DNA of 64,000 nucleotides from Massilia oculi (GCF_003143515.1 NZ_CP029343.1:3410001-3474000), one strand, 5' to 3'. Positions 46,747-55,953 are shown, numbered from the stretch's first letter. The notes: generated by a model from the letters alone, not told the origin. Translations and numbers: made by a program.

Positions 46747-49680
46747 ATGGCACGCATACCGGCAGAAGAGATCGAGCGGCTAAAGAGAGACATATCGGTG
46801 CGGCAGCTGGCCGAAGCGCACGGCGTCGAACTGGCCGGCAAGGGCGCGAACCTGATCGGGCGCTGCCCGTTCCATGCCGACCGGACGCCCTCGCTGGTGA
46901 TCACGCCGGAGAAAAACCTGTGGCACTGCCTGGGCGCGTGCCAGGCCGGCGGCGGGCCGATCGACTGGGTGATGCGGGCGCACGGCGTCTCGTTCCGGCA
47001 CGCGGTCGAGCTGCTGCGGGCCGACTCCGCTTTAGCTGCCGGGGTGGGCGTGCCGGTCAAGCTGCCGGCGCCGGTGGCGCCAAGCGCGTCCGATGGCGAG
47101 CTGCTGAACCAGGTGGTCGGGTTCTACCACCAGAGCCTGCTGGAGTCGCCCGAGGCGCTGGCCTATCTCGGCAAGCGCGGCCTGGGCGACCCGGAACTGA
47201 TCGCGCGTTTCAGGCTCGGTTACGCGAACCGCACGCTGGGCTACCGGCTGCCCGCGAAGAACGTCAAGGCCGGCGCGGACATCAAGGGCCGCCTGCAGCG
47301 CATCGGCATCCTGCGCGCCTCGGGCCACGAACACTTCAATGGTTCGATCGTGGTCCCGGTGCTCGACAGTGATGGCAACGTGACCGAGGTGTACGGCCGC
47401 AAGCTGCGCGACGACCTGCGTGCGGGCACGCCGCTGCACCTGTACCTGCCGGGCGCACACAAGGGCGTGTGGAACGCGGCGGCACTGGCGCAGTTCGAGG
47501 AAATCATCCTGTGCGAGGCGCTGATCGACGCGCTTACGTTCTGGCAGGCCGGCTTTCATAACGTGACGGCCAGCTATGGCGTGGGCGGTTTTACGCCCGA
47601 CCACCTGGCCGCGTTCCAGCTGCACGGCGTGAAACGGGTCTTGATTGCCTACGACCGCGACGAGGCGGGCGACAAGGCTGCCGCGGCGCTGGCCGAGCAG
47701 CTGATCGCGGCCGGCATCGAGTGCTACCGCATCGAATTCCCGAAGGGGATGGACGCCAACGAATACGCTTTGAAGGTGACGCCGGCTGCGAAAAGCCTGG
47801 GCATCCTGATCCGCAAGGCGGCGTGGATGGGCAAAGGTGCTGCGCCGCAGGCCACGGCTGGACCGGGTATCGAGGTGGTGGATTATGCGCCTGCGGCGGA
47901 GCCGGCTCCAGCTGGCGATGCCGGGGCTGCGCTTCCCTTGGCCGCTTCGCCGGTAGCGGCGCCTGCCACCGAGCCCGCTGCCGAGGTCAAGGACGACGAA
48001 GTGGTGTTCACCTTCGCCGAGCGCCGCTACCGGGTGCGCGGCCTGCCTAAGAACCTGTCGCCGGAAACCCTGAAGATCAATTTGCTGGTGTCGAGTGGCG
48101 AAGCCTTCCACGTCGATACGCTCGACCTGTACAGCGCCAAGGGCCGCGCCCACTACCTGCAGCAGGCGGCGAAGGAACTGGGCGTGCGCGACGACGTGGT
48201 CAAGCACGACCTGGGGCGCATCCTGTTGAAACTCGAAGCGCTGCAGGACGAGCGCATCCGGGCCGCGACGAAGCAGGAGCCGGCCGTGCCGGCGATGAGC
48301 GCGGCCGAGCGCGACGCCGCGCTGGCGATGCTGCGCAGCCCCGGTTTACTCGACCGGATCGTGGCCGACTTCGACGCCTGCGGCCTGGTGGGCGAGCGGA
48401 CCAATAAACTGGTGGGCTACCTGGCGGCGGTCAGCCGCAAGCTGGACCGGCCGCTGGCGATCGTGGTGCAGTCCTCGTCGGCGGCGGGCAAGTCGAGCCT
48501 GATGGACGCGGTGCTGGCGATGATCCCGCAGGAAGAGCGGATCAAGTACAGCGCGATGACCGGCCAGAGCCTGTTCTACATGGGCGAGACGAACCTGCAG
48601 CACAAGATCCTGGCCATCGTCGAAGAGGAAGGCGCGAGCCGCGCCAGCTATGCGTTAAAACTGCTGCAGTCCGAGGGCGAGCTGACGATCGCCTCGACCG
48701 GCAAGGACGCCAACAGCGGCAGCCTGATCACGCAGGAGTACAAGGTGACGGGGCCGGTGATGATTTTCCTGACGACGACCGCGATCGAGATCGACGAAGA
48801 GCTGATGAACCGCTGCATTGTGCTGACGGTGGATGAGGGGCGCGCCCAGACCGAGGCGATCCACAGCCTGCAGCGGCAGCGGCGCACGCTCGCAGGCCTG
48901 CTGGCGAAGCAGGGCAAGGATGCGGTACTGACCGTGCAGCAGAATGCGCAGCGATTGCTGCGGCCGCTGGCGGTGGTCAACCCATATGCCTACCAGTTGA
49001 CCTTCCTGTCCGATAAAACGCGCACGCGGCGCGACCATGAAAAATACCTGACGCTGATCGATACCATCGCGCTGCTGCACCAGTACCAGCGGGCGGTCAA
49101 GAGCGCGCATGGTCCGGGCGGCGCCGCGCTGGAGTACATCGAGGTGACCCTTGCCGACATCGAACAGGCCAACCGGCTGACGCACGAGGTGCTGGGCCGC
49201 AGCCTGGACGAGCTGCCGCCGCAGACGCGGCGCCTGCTCACGCTCGTCGCCGGCATGGTCGACGCCTGCGCGGCCTCCCTCGAACTGCCGCGCAAGGAGA
49301 TCCGCTTCAGCCGCAAGGACGTGCGCGCCGCCACCGGCTGGGGCGATACCCAGCTCAAGATCCACCTGGGCCGGCTGGCCGAGCTGGAATACCTGCTGGT
49401 GCACCGGGCCGAGCGCGGGCAGGGCTATGTCTACGAGCTGCTGTATGACGGCGACGGCAGCCGGGCGCCGCACCTGTTCGGGCTGCTCGACGCGGCCGCG
49501 CTGGGCGGGTATGACGGCGAGCGGTCGGGGGCACAGGTGGCACGGTCGACCTCCGGTCGGGCCGGGTCGGGGCGGTGTCGGTACCCGGCCGGGGCGTGCT
49601 GTTGCCCGCAAAGCCAGTGGCGGCGCGGGTTGCGGCGGAAGGCGAGCCATTTGTCGCCGCCGCCACGCATCCTGGGGTGA
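46747..49680 (+). CDS. CHC2/Toprim primase with P-loop ATPase domain, unit copy 2
   Basis: 977 aa. Same architecture as copy 1: CHC2 finger (CPFHADRTPS, CLGAC), Toprim (CEALID, YDRDE), P-loop (SSSAAGKSS) and helical tail. The linker after residue ~365 differs in length and sequence. The last ~45 residues are out of frame relative to copy 1 after the GGYDGERSG segment (about 49,530), so this copy stops 40 bases short of the recombinase gene instead of overlapping it. All catalytic motifs lie before this change. I expect the protein to work. Confidence 0.86.
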   Translation: MARIPAEEIERLKRDISVRQLAEAHGVELAGKGANLIGRCPFHADRTPSLVITPEKNLWHCLGACQAGGGPIDWVMRAHGVSFRHAVELLRADSALAAGVGVPVKLPAPVAPSASDGELLNQVVGFYHQSLLESPEALAYLGKRGLGDPELIARFRLGYANRTLGYRLPAKNVKAGADIKGRLQRIGILRASGHEHFNGSIVVPVLDSDGNVTEVYGRKLRDDLRAGTPLHLYLPGAHKGVWNAAALAQFEEIILCEALIDALTFWQAGFHNVTASYGVGGFTPDHLAAFQLHGVKRVLIAYDRDEAGDKAAAALAEQLIAAGIECYRIEFPKGMDANEYALKVTPAAKSLGILIRKAAWMGKGAAPQATAGPGIEVVDYAPAAEPAPAGDAGAALPLAASPVAAPATEPAAEVKDDEVVFTFAERRYRVRGLPKNLSPETLKINLLVSSGEAFHVDTLDLYSAKGRAHYLQQAAKELGVRDDVVKHDLGRILLKLEALQDERIRAATKQEPAVPAMSAAERDAALAMLRSPGLLDRIVADFDACGLVGERTNKLVGYLAAVSRKLDRPLAIVVQSSSAAGKSSLMDAVLAMIPQEERIKYSAMTGQSLFYMGETNLQHKILAIVEEEGASRASYALKLLQSEGELTIASTGKDANSGSLITQEYKVTGPVMIFLTTTAIEIDEELMNRCIVLTVDEGRAQTEAIHSLQRQRRTLAGLLAKQGKDAVLTVQQNAQRLLRPLAVVNPYAYQLTFLSDKTRTRRDHEKYLTLIDTIALLHQYQRAVKSAHGPGGAALEYIEVTLADIEQANRLTHEVLGRSLDELPPQTRRLLTLVAGMVDACAASLELPRKEIRFSRKDVRAATGWGDTQLKIHLGRLAELEYLLVHRAERGQGYVYELLYDGDGSRAPHLFGLLDAAALGGYDGERSGAQVARSTSGRAGSGRCRYPAGACCCPQSQWRRGLRRKASHLSPPPRILG

Positions 49681-49720
49681 ACGGCCACGCGCCAGTCGTC
49701 ACCGTAGTGGCGGGTGAAGC

Positions 49721-50731
49721 ATGAGGGCGCGCACCGTGAAACCGCTGCACGCGGGCGATCCGGCGATTGCCGGCGGCTTCCACGGCCACCTGGTCGGCTT
49801 CATCGACTGGCTGCGGGCGATGCGCTATTCCGAGCACACGATCAGGACGCGCCGTATCGACCTGGGCTACTTCATCGACTGGTGCGAGGAGCGCGGCATC
49901 CGCAGGCCGGACGAGGTGACGCGGGCCATGCTGGAGCGCTACCGGCAGTACGTGTTCGCCTACCGCCGGCAGCGCGACGGCCAGCCGCTGTCGTTCAACT
50001 GCCAGGGCACGCGGCTGGTCGCGGTGCGGGTGTTCTTCCGCTGGCTGACGCGCCAGCATCACCTGCTATTCAACCCGGCCGGCGAGATGGACCTGCCGAA
50101 AAAGGAGACGCGCCTGCCGCGCCATGTCTTGACCGTGGCCGAGGTCGCGCAGGTCATCGACGCGGCCGGCAGCGGCGAACTCGGCCTGCGCGACCGGGCC
50201 ATCCTCGAGACGCTGTACAGCACCGGCATGCGGCGCGCCGAACTGGTCGCGCTGGACCTGGCCGACGTCGACGCCGAACGCGGCACAGTGCTGATCCGGC
50301 AGGGCAAGGGCAGGAAGGACCGCATGGTGCCGATCGGGGACCGGGCGCTGGCCTGGCTTGCCAGGTATGGCGACGAGGTGCGGGCCAATCAGGGCGGCGA
50401 AGCGCACGCGCTGTTCCTCTCCAGGCAGGGCCTGCGGCTGACCGGCAAGCAGCTCTCGGGGATCGTCAAGAAGGCGATCGACGGCGCGCAGCTGGAGCGT
50501 GTGCAGCTGTCAGGGCCGCTGAACAGTTCCTGCCACCTGTTCCGTCACGCCTGCGCCACGCACATGCTGGAGAACGGCGCCGACGTGCGTTTCATCCAGG
50601 CGCTGCTTGGGCACGCCAACCTGGGCACGACGGAGATCTACACGCGCGTGGCGATCGTCAAGCTCAAGCAGGTGCATGAGGCGACCCATCCGGCCCGCCT
50701 GCACGGCCCAGGCACCGGCGAGCAGGCGTAG
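49721..50731 (+). CDS. Tyrosine recombinase/integrase, unit copy 2 (intact)
   Basis: 336 aa, XerC/D-like. N-terminal DNA-binding domain (VGFIDWLRAMRYSEHTIRTRRIDL, about 20-125), then the catalytic domain with Arg171 in TGMRRAEL, Lys196/199 in GKGRKDR, His272-x-x-Arg275 in [11 protein letters not shown], His298 in [10 protein letters not shown] and the nucleophile Tyr307 in EIYTRV. It is complete, unlike copy 1. The family includes chromosome-dimer resolvases, integron integrases and transposon recombinases; no IntI-specific insert is seen. It could act on the attC-like hairpins, the 12-bp repeats or the shared tip sequence. Confidence 0.9.
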   Translation: MRARTVKPLHAGDPAIAGGFHGHLVGFIDWLRAMRYSEHTIRTRRIDLGYFIDWCEERGIRRPDEVTRAMLERYRQYVFAYRRQRDGQPLSFNCQGTRLVAVRVFFRWLTRQHHLLFNPAGEMDLPKKETRLPRHVLTVAEVAQVIDAAGSGELGLRDRAILETLYSTGMRRAELVALDLADVDAERGTVLIRQGKGRKDRMVPIGDRALAWLARYGDEVRANQGGEAHALFLSRQGLRLTGKQLSGIVKKAIDGAQLERVQLSGPLNSSCHLFRHACATHMLENGADVRFIQALLGHANLGTTEIYTRVAIVKLKQVHEATHPARLHGPGTGEQA

Positions 50732-50767
50732 AACCCTGGTCAGGCCCACAAAGCGCGCTCGTTCCTC

Positions 50768-51347
50768 GCTTGCCGCCGCGCTTCGCCGTCAGTCGGAAAA
50801 CAGCCATGCAAAGGCACAGCCCCGCCGGGGTAAATCGCGCGTGCCGCGCGCTTTAACATAACGCGGCATTCTGTCAAATCGTCCCATTCACTACGCTGCG
50901 CTGCGTTCGGTGGGCCGATCGCTGCGCGCCCTGCGGGTTGACAGAATAGGCGTTATGTCTTGCGCCCCTGCGGGTTTGCCAGGCCAATGCGTGCGCCGCC
51001 GGCGCATGGTTTTGTCCAGGCGCTACGCGCAGTCCACCATACGGGGTAAAGCCAGTCAGGTGTACAGGGCGCGCTCCTGCGTCGCTTGCCGCCGCGCTCC
51101 GCCGTCAGTCAGTTGAAACCCACGCAAACCCAACTCCAGCGGCCAAGTGGGGCCATTAATAAACAGGCAAAGAAACAGCTTGTCGCACGCGCGTACGCGA
51201 GCCAAAATCGCGTCTAGGGAAAAATTCGCTCTTTACGCACAATCCGCCAGCAAAACCCTGCGCCAAGTCCTTGAAGGGTCTAGGGGAAATCGGTTCGCCT
51301 ACGACAAACGCATGTCGGGTGGACGATTCTTGAGCATTGATCCGGTG
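50768..51347. repeat. 580-bp leader repeat, copy 2
   Basis: Second copy of 44409-44988, nearly identical, again placed between the recombinase and the FLSIDPV codons of an orphan tip. There is no separate gene between 50732 and 51146. Confidence 0.8.
50856..50958. repeat. attC-like imperfect palindrome, copy 2
   Basis: Same structure and length as 44497-44599. Here the inner arms (ATTCTGTCAA / TTGACAGAAT) pair perfectly, while copy 1 needs one G-T pair. The change keeps the stem. Confidence 0.6.
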
Positions 51348-51953
51348 ACCACGGACGCCAATACCGGAGGGAGTTTCAATCGTTACGCGTACGCCAACAA
51401 CAACCCGCATAAGTACATAGACCCCGATGGGCGCGCAGTCGAAACGCCGTGGGACGCTGCTAACGTTGCGATGGATATCGTTAGCCTTAGTCGGAACCTA
51501 GCAGTTGGAAATTATAGTGGTGCAGCTGTCGATGCAATCGGCCTTCTCTATGACGGGTTTGCGACTGCTGTGCCTGGTCTTCCTGGAGGTGCAGGTACGT
51601 TAATTAACGCGTCGCGAGCAGGCGTTCAAGCTAACAAAGCTGCAGGTGATGCATTTCAAAGTAAAGTCGCTGCGCGGGTGAAAAGTAGCGGAAAGCAAGT
51701 TGGCGAAGAGGTAACCATAAAGACTGCAAGTGGAGTGAAAACTAGAATGGATATCGTCGCGCGGGATACGAATGGCAATATCATATGTACCGAATGCAAA
51801 GCATCTGCGACTGCGCCTTTAACAAAGAATCAAACAAAAGCTCACCCTGAAATCGCGCAGAGTGGTGGAGTGGTAGTTGGAAAAGGGAAGGACGGTTTTC
51901 CAGGGGGGACTATAATACCGCCTCAAAAAGTTGATGTAATTAGACCGTTGTAA
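51147..51953 (+). CDS. Orphan Rhs tip 3, PD-(D/E)xK-type nuclease toxin
   Basis: After the leader-encoded residues and the core end (FLSIDPVTTDANTGGSFNRYAYANNNPHKYIDPDGR) comes a ~170-residue tip. A helical hydrophobic linker (ATAVPGLPGGAGTLINASRAG) leads to a domain with GEEVTIKTASGVKTRMDIVARD, ICTECKAS and LTKNQ. The Asp, then Glu-x-Lys, pattern is that of PD-(D/E)xK restriction-endonuclease-fold nucleases seen at many Rhs and CdiA C-termini. The likely target is DNA. Without a shell gene it is probably a reserve cassette; the closest ATG to the core is 51312. Confidence 0.8.
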   Translation: MGPLINRQRNSLSHARTRAKIASREKFALYAQSASKTLRQVLEGSRGNRFAYDKRMSGGRFLSIDPVTTDANTGGSFNRYAYANNNPHKYIDPDGRAVETPWDAANVAMDIVSLSRNLAVGNYSGAAVDAIGLLYDGFATAVPGLPGGAGTLINASRAGVQANKAAGDAFQSKVAARVKSSGKQVGEEVTIKTASGVKTRMDIVARDTNGNIICTECKASATAPLTKNQTKAHPEIAQSGGVVVGKGKDGFPGGTIIPPQKVDVIRPL

Positions 51954-51976
51954 AGTAATTAGCTATAGAGATCCCC

Positions 51977-52303
51977 ATGACAATTGAGCAAGCAGGGGTA
52001 GTCGATTTTATCAGTATCGACTCAACGACTGGCGAGGTGATATTGACCATTTCAGATCATCTTCAATGGGATGCTGAAAACGAGCATCTTCTATTGCTTC
52101 AAGAGAAGCTCAACAGTTACTTGGCCTTCGTGGAAAGTGATGAAATTATTAAAACTTTTCCTGATACAGAGGAAAGGCCTGTGGCTATTCATTTGGCTTG
52201 TAAATATTCGCCAAGTCTGCAGGGCATTGGATTTCTTGAAAAGGTAACGGCATTTATTCATGATGCAGGGTTTAAGTTTTCCTATAGTGTTTTACCAGAT
52301 TGA
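51977..52303 (+). CDS. DUF6572-like protein, probable immunity protein for tip 3
   Basis: 108 aa, cytoplasmic, 23 bases after the nuclease tip. The N-terminal half (VVDFISIDSTTGEVILTISDHLQWDAENEHLLLLQEKLNSYL) resembles the DUF6572 family. The C-terminal half (FLEKVTAFIHDAGFKFSYSVLP) is alpha/beta. Position, size and acidic character fit an inhibitor of the preceding toxin. The family assignment is from memory. Confidence 0.7.
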   Translation: MTIEQAGVVDFISIDSTTGEVILTISDHLQWDAENEHLLLLQEKLNSYLAFVESDEIIKTFPDTEERPVAIHLACKYSPSLQGIGFLEKVTAFIHDAGFKFSYSVLPD

Positions 52304-52364
52304 CGGAAGCTGCGGTAGCAGGCGGTGTCGGTGCTAAGTCGGCTGCGCAGGTGGCTAGAGTGGC

Positions 52365-52780
52365 GCGCCCGTGGCGTGCAGCAGATCGAGACCTCGCGCA
52401 AGCTGTGGCGGGTGCCGCGCTTCGACCTGGTGTAGGTGCATAACCTGCTGTCGTGGGAAGAACACCTCACGATCCTATTGTCGATGAAGAAGGAAGCGCG
52501 GCTGCGCTACGTCGGCATCACGACTTCCGAAGAGCGCCGCCACGGCGAGATCGAGAAGATCATGGCGTCGCAACCCATCGACTTCATGCAGGTCTCTTAC
52601 AACGCCCTCGATCGCGAGCGAGAGCAGCGCATCCTGCCGTTGGCGCGCGAGCGCCGCATTGGGGTGTTCGTCAACTGGCCCTTCCTCCGGAGAGATTTGA
52701 CGCAGGTACTGGCCGGCAATCCGCTGCTCGGATGGGCTGCGGAGATCCGCTGCACCACCTGATACCAGGCGCTACTGAAG
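52365..52780 (+). pseudogene. Broken aldo/keto reductase copy
   Basis: Diverged partial duplicate of the reductase at 55024-55953. Matching segments are GVQQIETSRKLWRVPRFDL, VHNLLSWEEHL, LRYVGITTSEERRHGEIEKIMAS and VSYNALDRE. It lacks the N-terminal third and the last ~60 residues. An in-frame TAG (about 52434) replaces the CAG of the intact gene. It stops abruptly where the Rhs Ig-domain fragment begins. Confidence 0.85.
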
Positions 52781-53022
52781 CTGACTTTCAAAAATACCGG
52801 CAACGTCACGTGGAGCCGGAGCGAGTTATACCGTATTGGCACGAGCAACCCCGTCGACAATACGAGCTTCGGTACTGTGCGTGTCGATTTGGGCGTGGCC
52901 AGCGTGGCTCCGGGACAATCGGCGACCTTCAACTTTCAGGTGAAGGCACCGGCAACTGCGGGCAGCTACCTGTTCGACTGGGGAATGCTGTGGGAATATC
53001 ACTTGCGTTTCGGGCAGACCAG
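52781..53022 (+). pseudogene. Displaced fragment of the Rhs part B Ig-like domain
   Basis: These ~240 bases are almost identical to 37641-37882 in Rhs part B (ALTFKNTGNVTWSRSELYR... through the end of the second Ig domain). Both edges are sharp: aldo/keto reductase sequence on the left, IS21 sequence on the right. It implies that a second rhs part B copy, or a recombination passing through it, existed here. Confidence 0.85.
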
Positions 53023-53154
53023 CCCCTCGAAGAAGTCGCTGTAGGCCATCTCCTGCTTCGTCGCTTTCTGGGTGGCGGCGCCGTAGCCCTGTGTCACGAA
53101 CGGCAGGTTCAAGCTATCGCATAACGCGGCGATACGCTCATGCTGCAGGTTCAT
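53023..53154 (-). pseudogene. istB: istB fragment (IS21 ATP-binding helper)
   Basis: Starts at 53154 as MNLQHERIAALCDSLNLP, continues FVTQGYGAATQKATKQEMAYSDFFEG, and is cut off at 53023 before any ATPase motif. IstB is the AAA+ regulator of IS21 transposition. It overlaps the istA end, as in intact IS21 elements. Confidence 0.8.
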
Positions 53155-54260
53155 GCCGCCACCCCTTCCGATACCCGCACCAGCAGCGCGTCGTACACCT
53201 GCAGCGGATGCTGCAATGGAGACGGTTGTGCGATCCGGTCCACTACTGCCGCCGGCCGTGGCGCCGCAGGGGCTGCGGTAGCCGGCTGCGGCCTAGCTGC
53301 TGCGATGTCCGCGCGCCATGGTGCCGGCAACGGTTGCAGGTGCTGCGCCTCTCGCTTCAATGCTTCGGCTGGCGGCTCCCCGGTCGTGCCGTGGATGCGC
53401 GCATTGGTCACTTCGCGCAGCCAGTGGGCCGCCTCTACGTTGGCGGTCACGACATCGAGCTTCTGGCCGTTTTGCGCCAGCCGGCTCGCCAGCGGAACAT
53501 AGAATGGACGACGCAGGTAACCGTTGAACCGCTCGACCTTGCCCTTGGTCTTGGGCCCGGTACGGCTGGCACAGCTTGAGTACGAAGCCGCTATGCCTGG
53601 CGTAGTCCAGGAAGCCGGCGTGGAAGCGGTGCTCGCCCTCACCGTACGCATCGCGCTCCAGTACCCCCGTCTTCATGTTGTCATACTGGACCCGCCGCGT
53701 CACGCCGCCGAACGCTGCAAAGGCGCGCTCGTGGCAGGCGATCAGGGTTTCCACTTTCATGTTGCTGACGAACTCCACATAGCTGGCCCGGCTAAAGCCG
53801 AGCGTCGCGCAAAACGCGTGCAACGGCGCGCTGCCTTTGCGGAATTCGACCCAATCCACCTGCAGCTGCTCGCCCATCGCCGTCTCAAAGCGCACCACCG
53901 GATCGGCAGGAGGCGCTGGGCGCAAGGTGCGCATGAAGGCCCTCAACTGGCTCATGCCGCCCTCGTAGCCGCGCGCGGCGATCTCGCAGTACAGCACAGT
54001 GGCCGGAATCACGTCGGGCTGAGCGGCTGCTGCCGATCTCTCAGGTACGGCTCGAATTGCGCCAGCTTCGTCTGGCGCTTGACCTTGCGTTCGTACTTCA
54101 GCACGGCCTCCAGGGCCAAGTGCCGGCGCACCGTGTTCACTGCGCAGCCTACCTCGGCGGCGATTTGCCGAAGGCTTAACCCATGCTTCTTCAGGAGTTG
54201 AATTTCCACATACACCTCTTTGGGTTTCAAGGCCGCTCCGCAAAGCGGCCATCTTCTCAA
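53151..54260 (-). pseudogene. istA: istA transposase, frameshifted (IS21 family)
   Basis: The N-terminal helix-turn-helix (EIQLLKKHGLSLRQIAAEVGCAVNTVRRHLA) is in one frame. The DDE core (GEQLQVDWVEFRKG, GFSRASYVEFV, VQYDNMKTGVL) is in a second frame from about 54010. The end (TKGKVERFNGYLRRPFYVPL) is in a third from about 53565. Two frameshifts make it inactive. Confidence 0.85.
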
Positions 54261-54307
54261 AATCGTGTATCAGTTTTCAATTGCTGCCTGTATCAGTTTA
54301 CAACTGC

Positions 54308-54684
54308 GGCTGACAATAGAACCCAGCCCGCGCCACCTTCAAAACACGACACATCATCACAAGCGAAAACTCGTGCCGGTGCTCGTTCATAAACCGATAC
54401 TTTACTCGGGCTCCCTGGTAAAGTACCGTGCGGCTTTTTTAGCAGATCTCGCTGCTCTTCCAGCCGGCGCATTGGGAACGCAGCCGCAAGATTTCGCTTT
54501 TCGCCTCGACCAGCTCGGCACTTTGCTTCTCATCCTTGGTCGGCATGACCGCCTTGACCCACTTGTACAAACTGTGGGAAGACACGCCCAGCCGGGTCGC
54601 CACTTCCGGCACCGGGTAGCCCCGTTCGACCACCTGTCTGACTGCCTCTTCCTTGAATCCCGGGGAGTAACGCTGTGTACTCAT
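54308..54684 (-). pseudogene. IS3-family transposase remnant (orfA and start of orfB)
   Basis: OrfA starts at 54684 (STQRYSPGFKEEAVRQVVERGYPVPEVATRLGVSSHSLYKWVK, the IS3 helix-turn-helix). It loses frame near LRLRSQ (about 54478). The expected continuation (RRLEEQRDLLKKAARYF) follows in another frame across an A6G run. A short orfB start (MNEHRHEFSLVMMCRVLKVARAGFYCQ in outline) ends near 54308, where the element is truncated. Confidence 0.8.
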
Positions 54685-54724
54685 TCATTTCTCCTATGCT
54701 CAAATCATAGGTCAGAAATGTCTA

Positions 54725-54935
54725 CCCGAGTGGTGGTAGTCCAATGTCGCGACAGATACGTAATCTGTCGAGTCCAGTTTGGTCATAAACGCGTTTAACG
54801 AATGTAGAAAATCGACGCTGCTCGCCTCGGTCACTTTGCCGTAGATGTGCATGAAAACCCAGCGTGTGGCCCGGTCGATGGCGAAGGACAGATAATCGGC
54901 GTCTGCGACGCCAGCTGGGCGACAAGCCGCCATCC
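54725..54935 (-). pseudogene. IS481-like transposase fragment
   Basis: About 65 codons resembling the integrase core of IS481 transposases (DYLSFAIDRATRWVFMHIYGK, then DFLHSLNAFM). There is no start, no second or third catalytic acidic residue and no element ends. It marks the right edge of the island. Confidence 0.6.
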
Positions 54936-55023
54936 GGGCCGGAACAGCGCTGACGGCAGCGCCATCTCATCTTCAGACGCAGTATCCTGTCGATTCCTGC
55001 ACTCAGCCATGCGAGGAACAAGG

Positions 55024-55953
55024 ATGACACTGGACTCGCCTTCACGCCGCCGCCTGCTGCAAGCCATGCTCGCCGCATCCGGCAGCCTGGCCCTGCCAGC
55101 GCTGCACGCCGCACCGGCCCCCGCGCCGCTGCTCACCCGCCCGATTCCCTCGTCCGGCGAGCAGATTCCCGTCATCGGCCTGGGTAGCTGGATCACCTTC
55201 AACGTTGGCCGCGACCCGCAGGCGCGCAAGGAGTGCCAGGACGTGATGCGCCAGTTCTTCGCCGGCGGCGGCAGGATGATCGACTCGTCTCCGATGTACG
55301 GCTCGGCCCAGGACGTGATCGGCGAAGCCGTGCAAGCCATCAAGCCGCCGGCCTTGTTCTCGGCCGACAAGGTATGGATCAGCGGCGGCGCTCGTGGCGT
55401 GCAGCAAATCGAGACTTCCCGCAAGCTGTGGCGCGTGCCGCGCTTCGACCTGCTGCAGGTGCATAACCTGCTGTCGTGGGAAGAGCACCTCAAGACCCTG
55501 CTGGCGATGAAGAGGGAAGGGCGGCTGCGCTACGTCGGCATCACGACGTCCGAAGGCCGGCGCCACGGCGAGATCGAGAAGATCATGGCGTCACACCCCA
55601 TCGACTTCGTACAAATCTCGTACAACGCCCTCGATCGTGAGGTGGAGGGGCGTATCCTGCCGCTGGCGCGCGAGCGCCGCATCGGCGTGATCGTCAACCG
55701 GCCGTTCCGCCAGGGGGACCTGACCCAGACGCTGGCCGGCAAACCGCTGCCCGGCTGGGCCGCGGACATCGGCTGCAGCACCTGGGCCCAGGCGCTGCTG
55801 AAGTTCATCGTGTCCCACCCCGCCGTCACCTGCGCGATCCCCGCCACCTCGAGCGTGGCCCACGTGCGCGAAAACCTGCTGGCCGGCGCCGGCCGCATGC
55901 CCGACGAGGCCCTGCGCAAGCGCATCGCCCAGGATGCCGAAAGGCTGGCATGA
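55024..55953 (+). CDS. Aldo/keto reductase with Tat-type signal
   Basis: 309 aa. The N-terminus SRRRLLQAMLAASGSLALPALHA fits a twin-arginine signal, so the enzyme is probably exported folded, possibly with cofactor. The TIM-barrel motifs of the aldo/keto reductase superfamily are present (IDSSPMYGSAQDVIGEA, RFDLLQVHNLL, LRYVGITTS, VNRPF, AIPATSSVAHVRENL). Asp and Tyr of the catalytic tetrad are visible in DSSPMYG; the Lys is replaced or displaced (WISGGARG). ATG 55024 has GAGGAACAAGG before it. The next gene overlaps the stop. Confidence 0.82.
   Translation: MTLDSPSRRRLLQAMLAASGSLALPALHAAPAPAPLLTRPIPSSGEQIPVIGLGSWITFNVGRDPQARKECQDVMRQFFAGGGRMIDSSPMYGSAQDVIGEAVQAIKPPALFSADKVWISGGARGVQQIETSRKLWRVPRFDLLQVHNLLSWEEHLKTLLAMKREGRLRYVGITTSEGRRHGEIEKIMASHPIDFVQISYNALDREVEGRILPLARERRIGVIVNRPFRQGDLTQTLAGKPLPGWAADIGCSTWAQALLKFIVSHPAVTCAIPATSSVAHVRENLLAGAGRMPDEALRKRIAQDAERLA

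Larger units (their letters stand above)
53023..54260 (-). mobile_element. IS21-family insertion sequence remnant
   Basis: Contains a frameshifted istA and the first 44 codons of istB, read leftward. The left end is truncated at the junction with the Rhs fragment, so the element cannot move by itself. No terminal inverted repeat could be paired. Confidence 0.8.

Noticed and set aside
44497..50958. A true integron with gene cassettes
   Set aside because: Only one hairpin per unit, the recombinase lacks an obvious IntI-specific insert, and the units carry their own primase and regulator; only resemblance is claimed.
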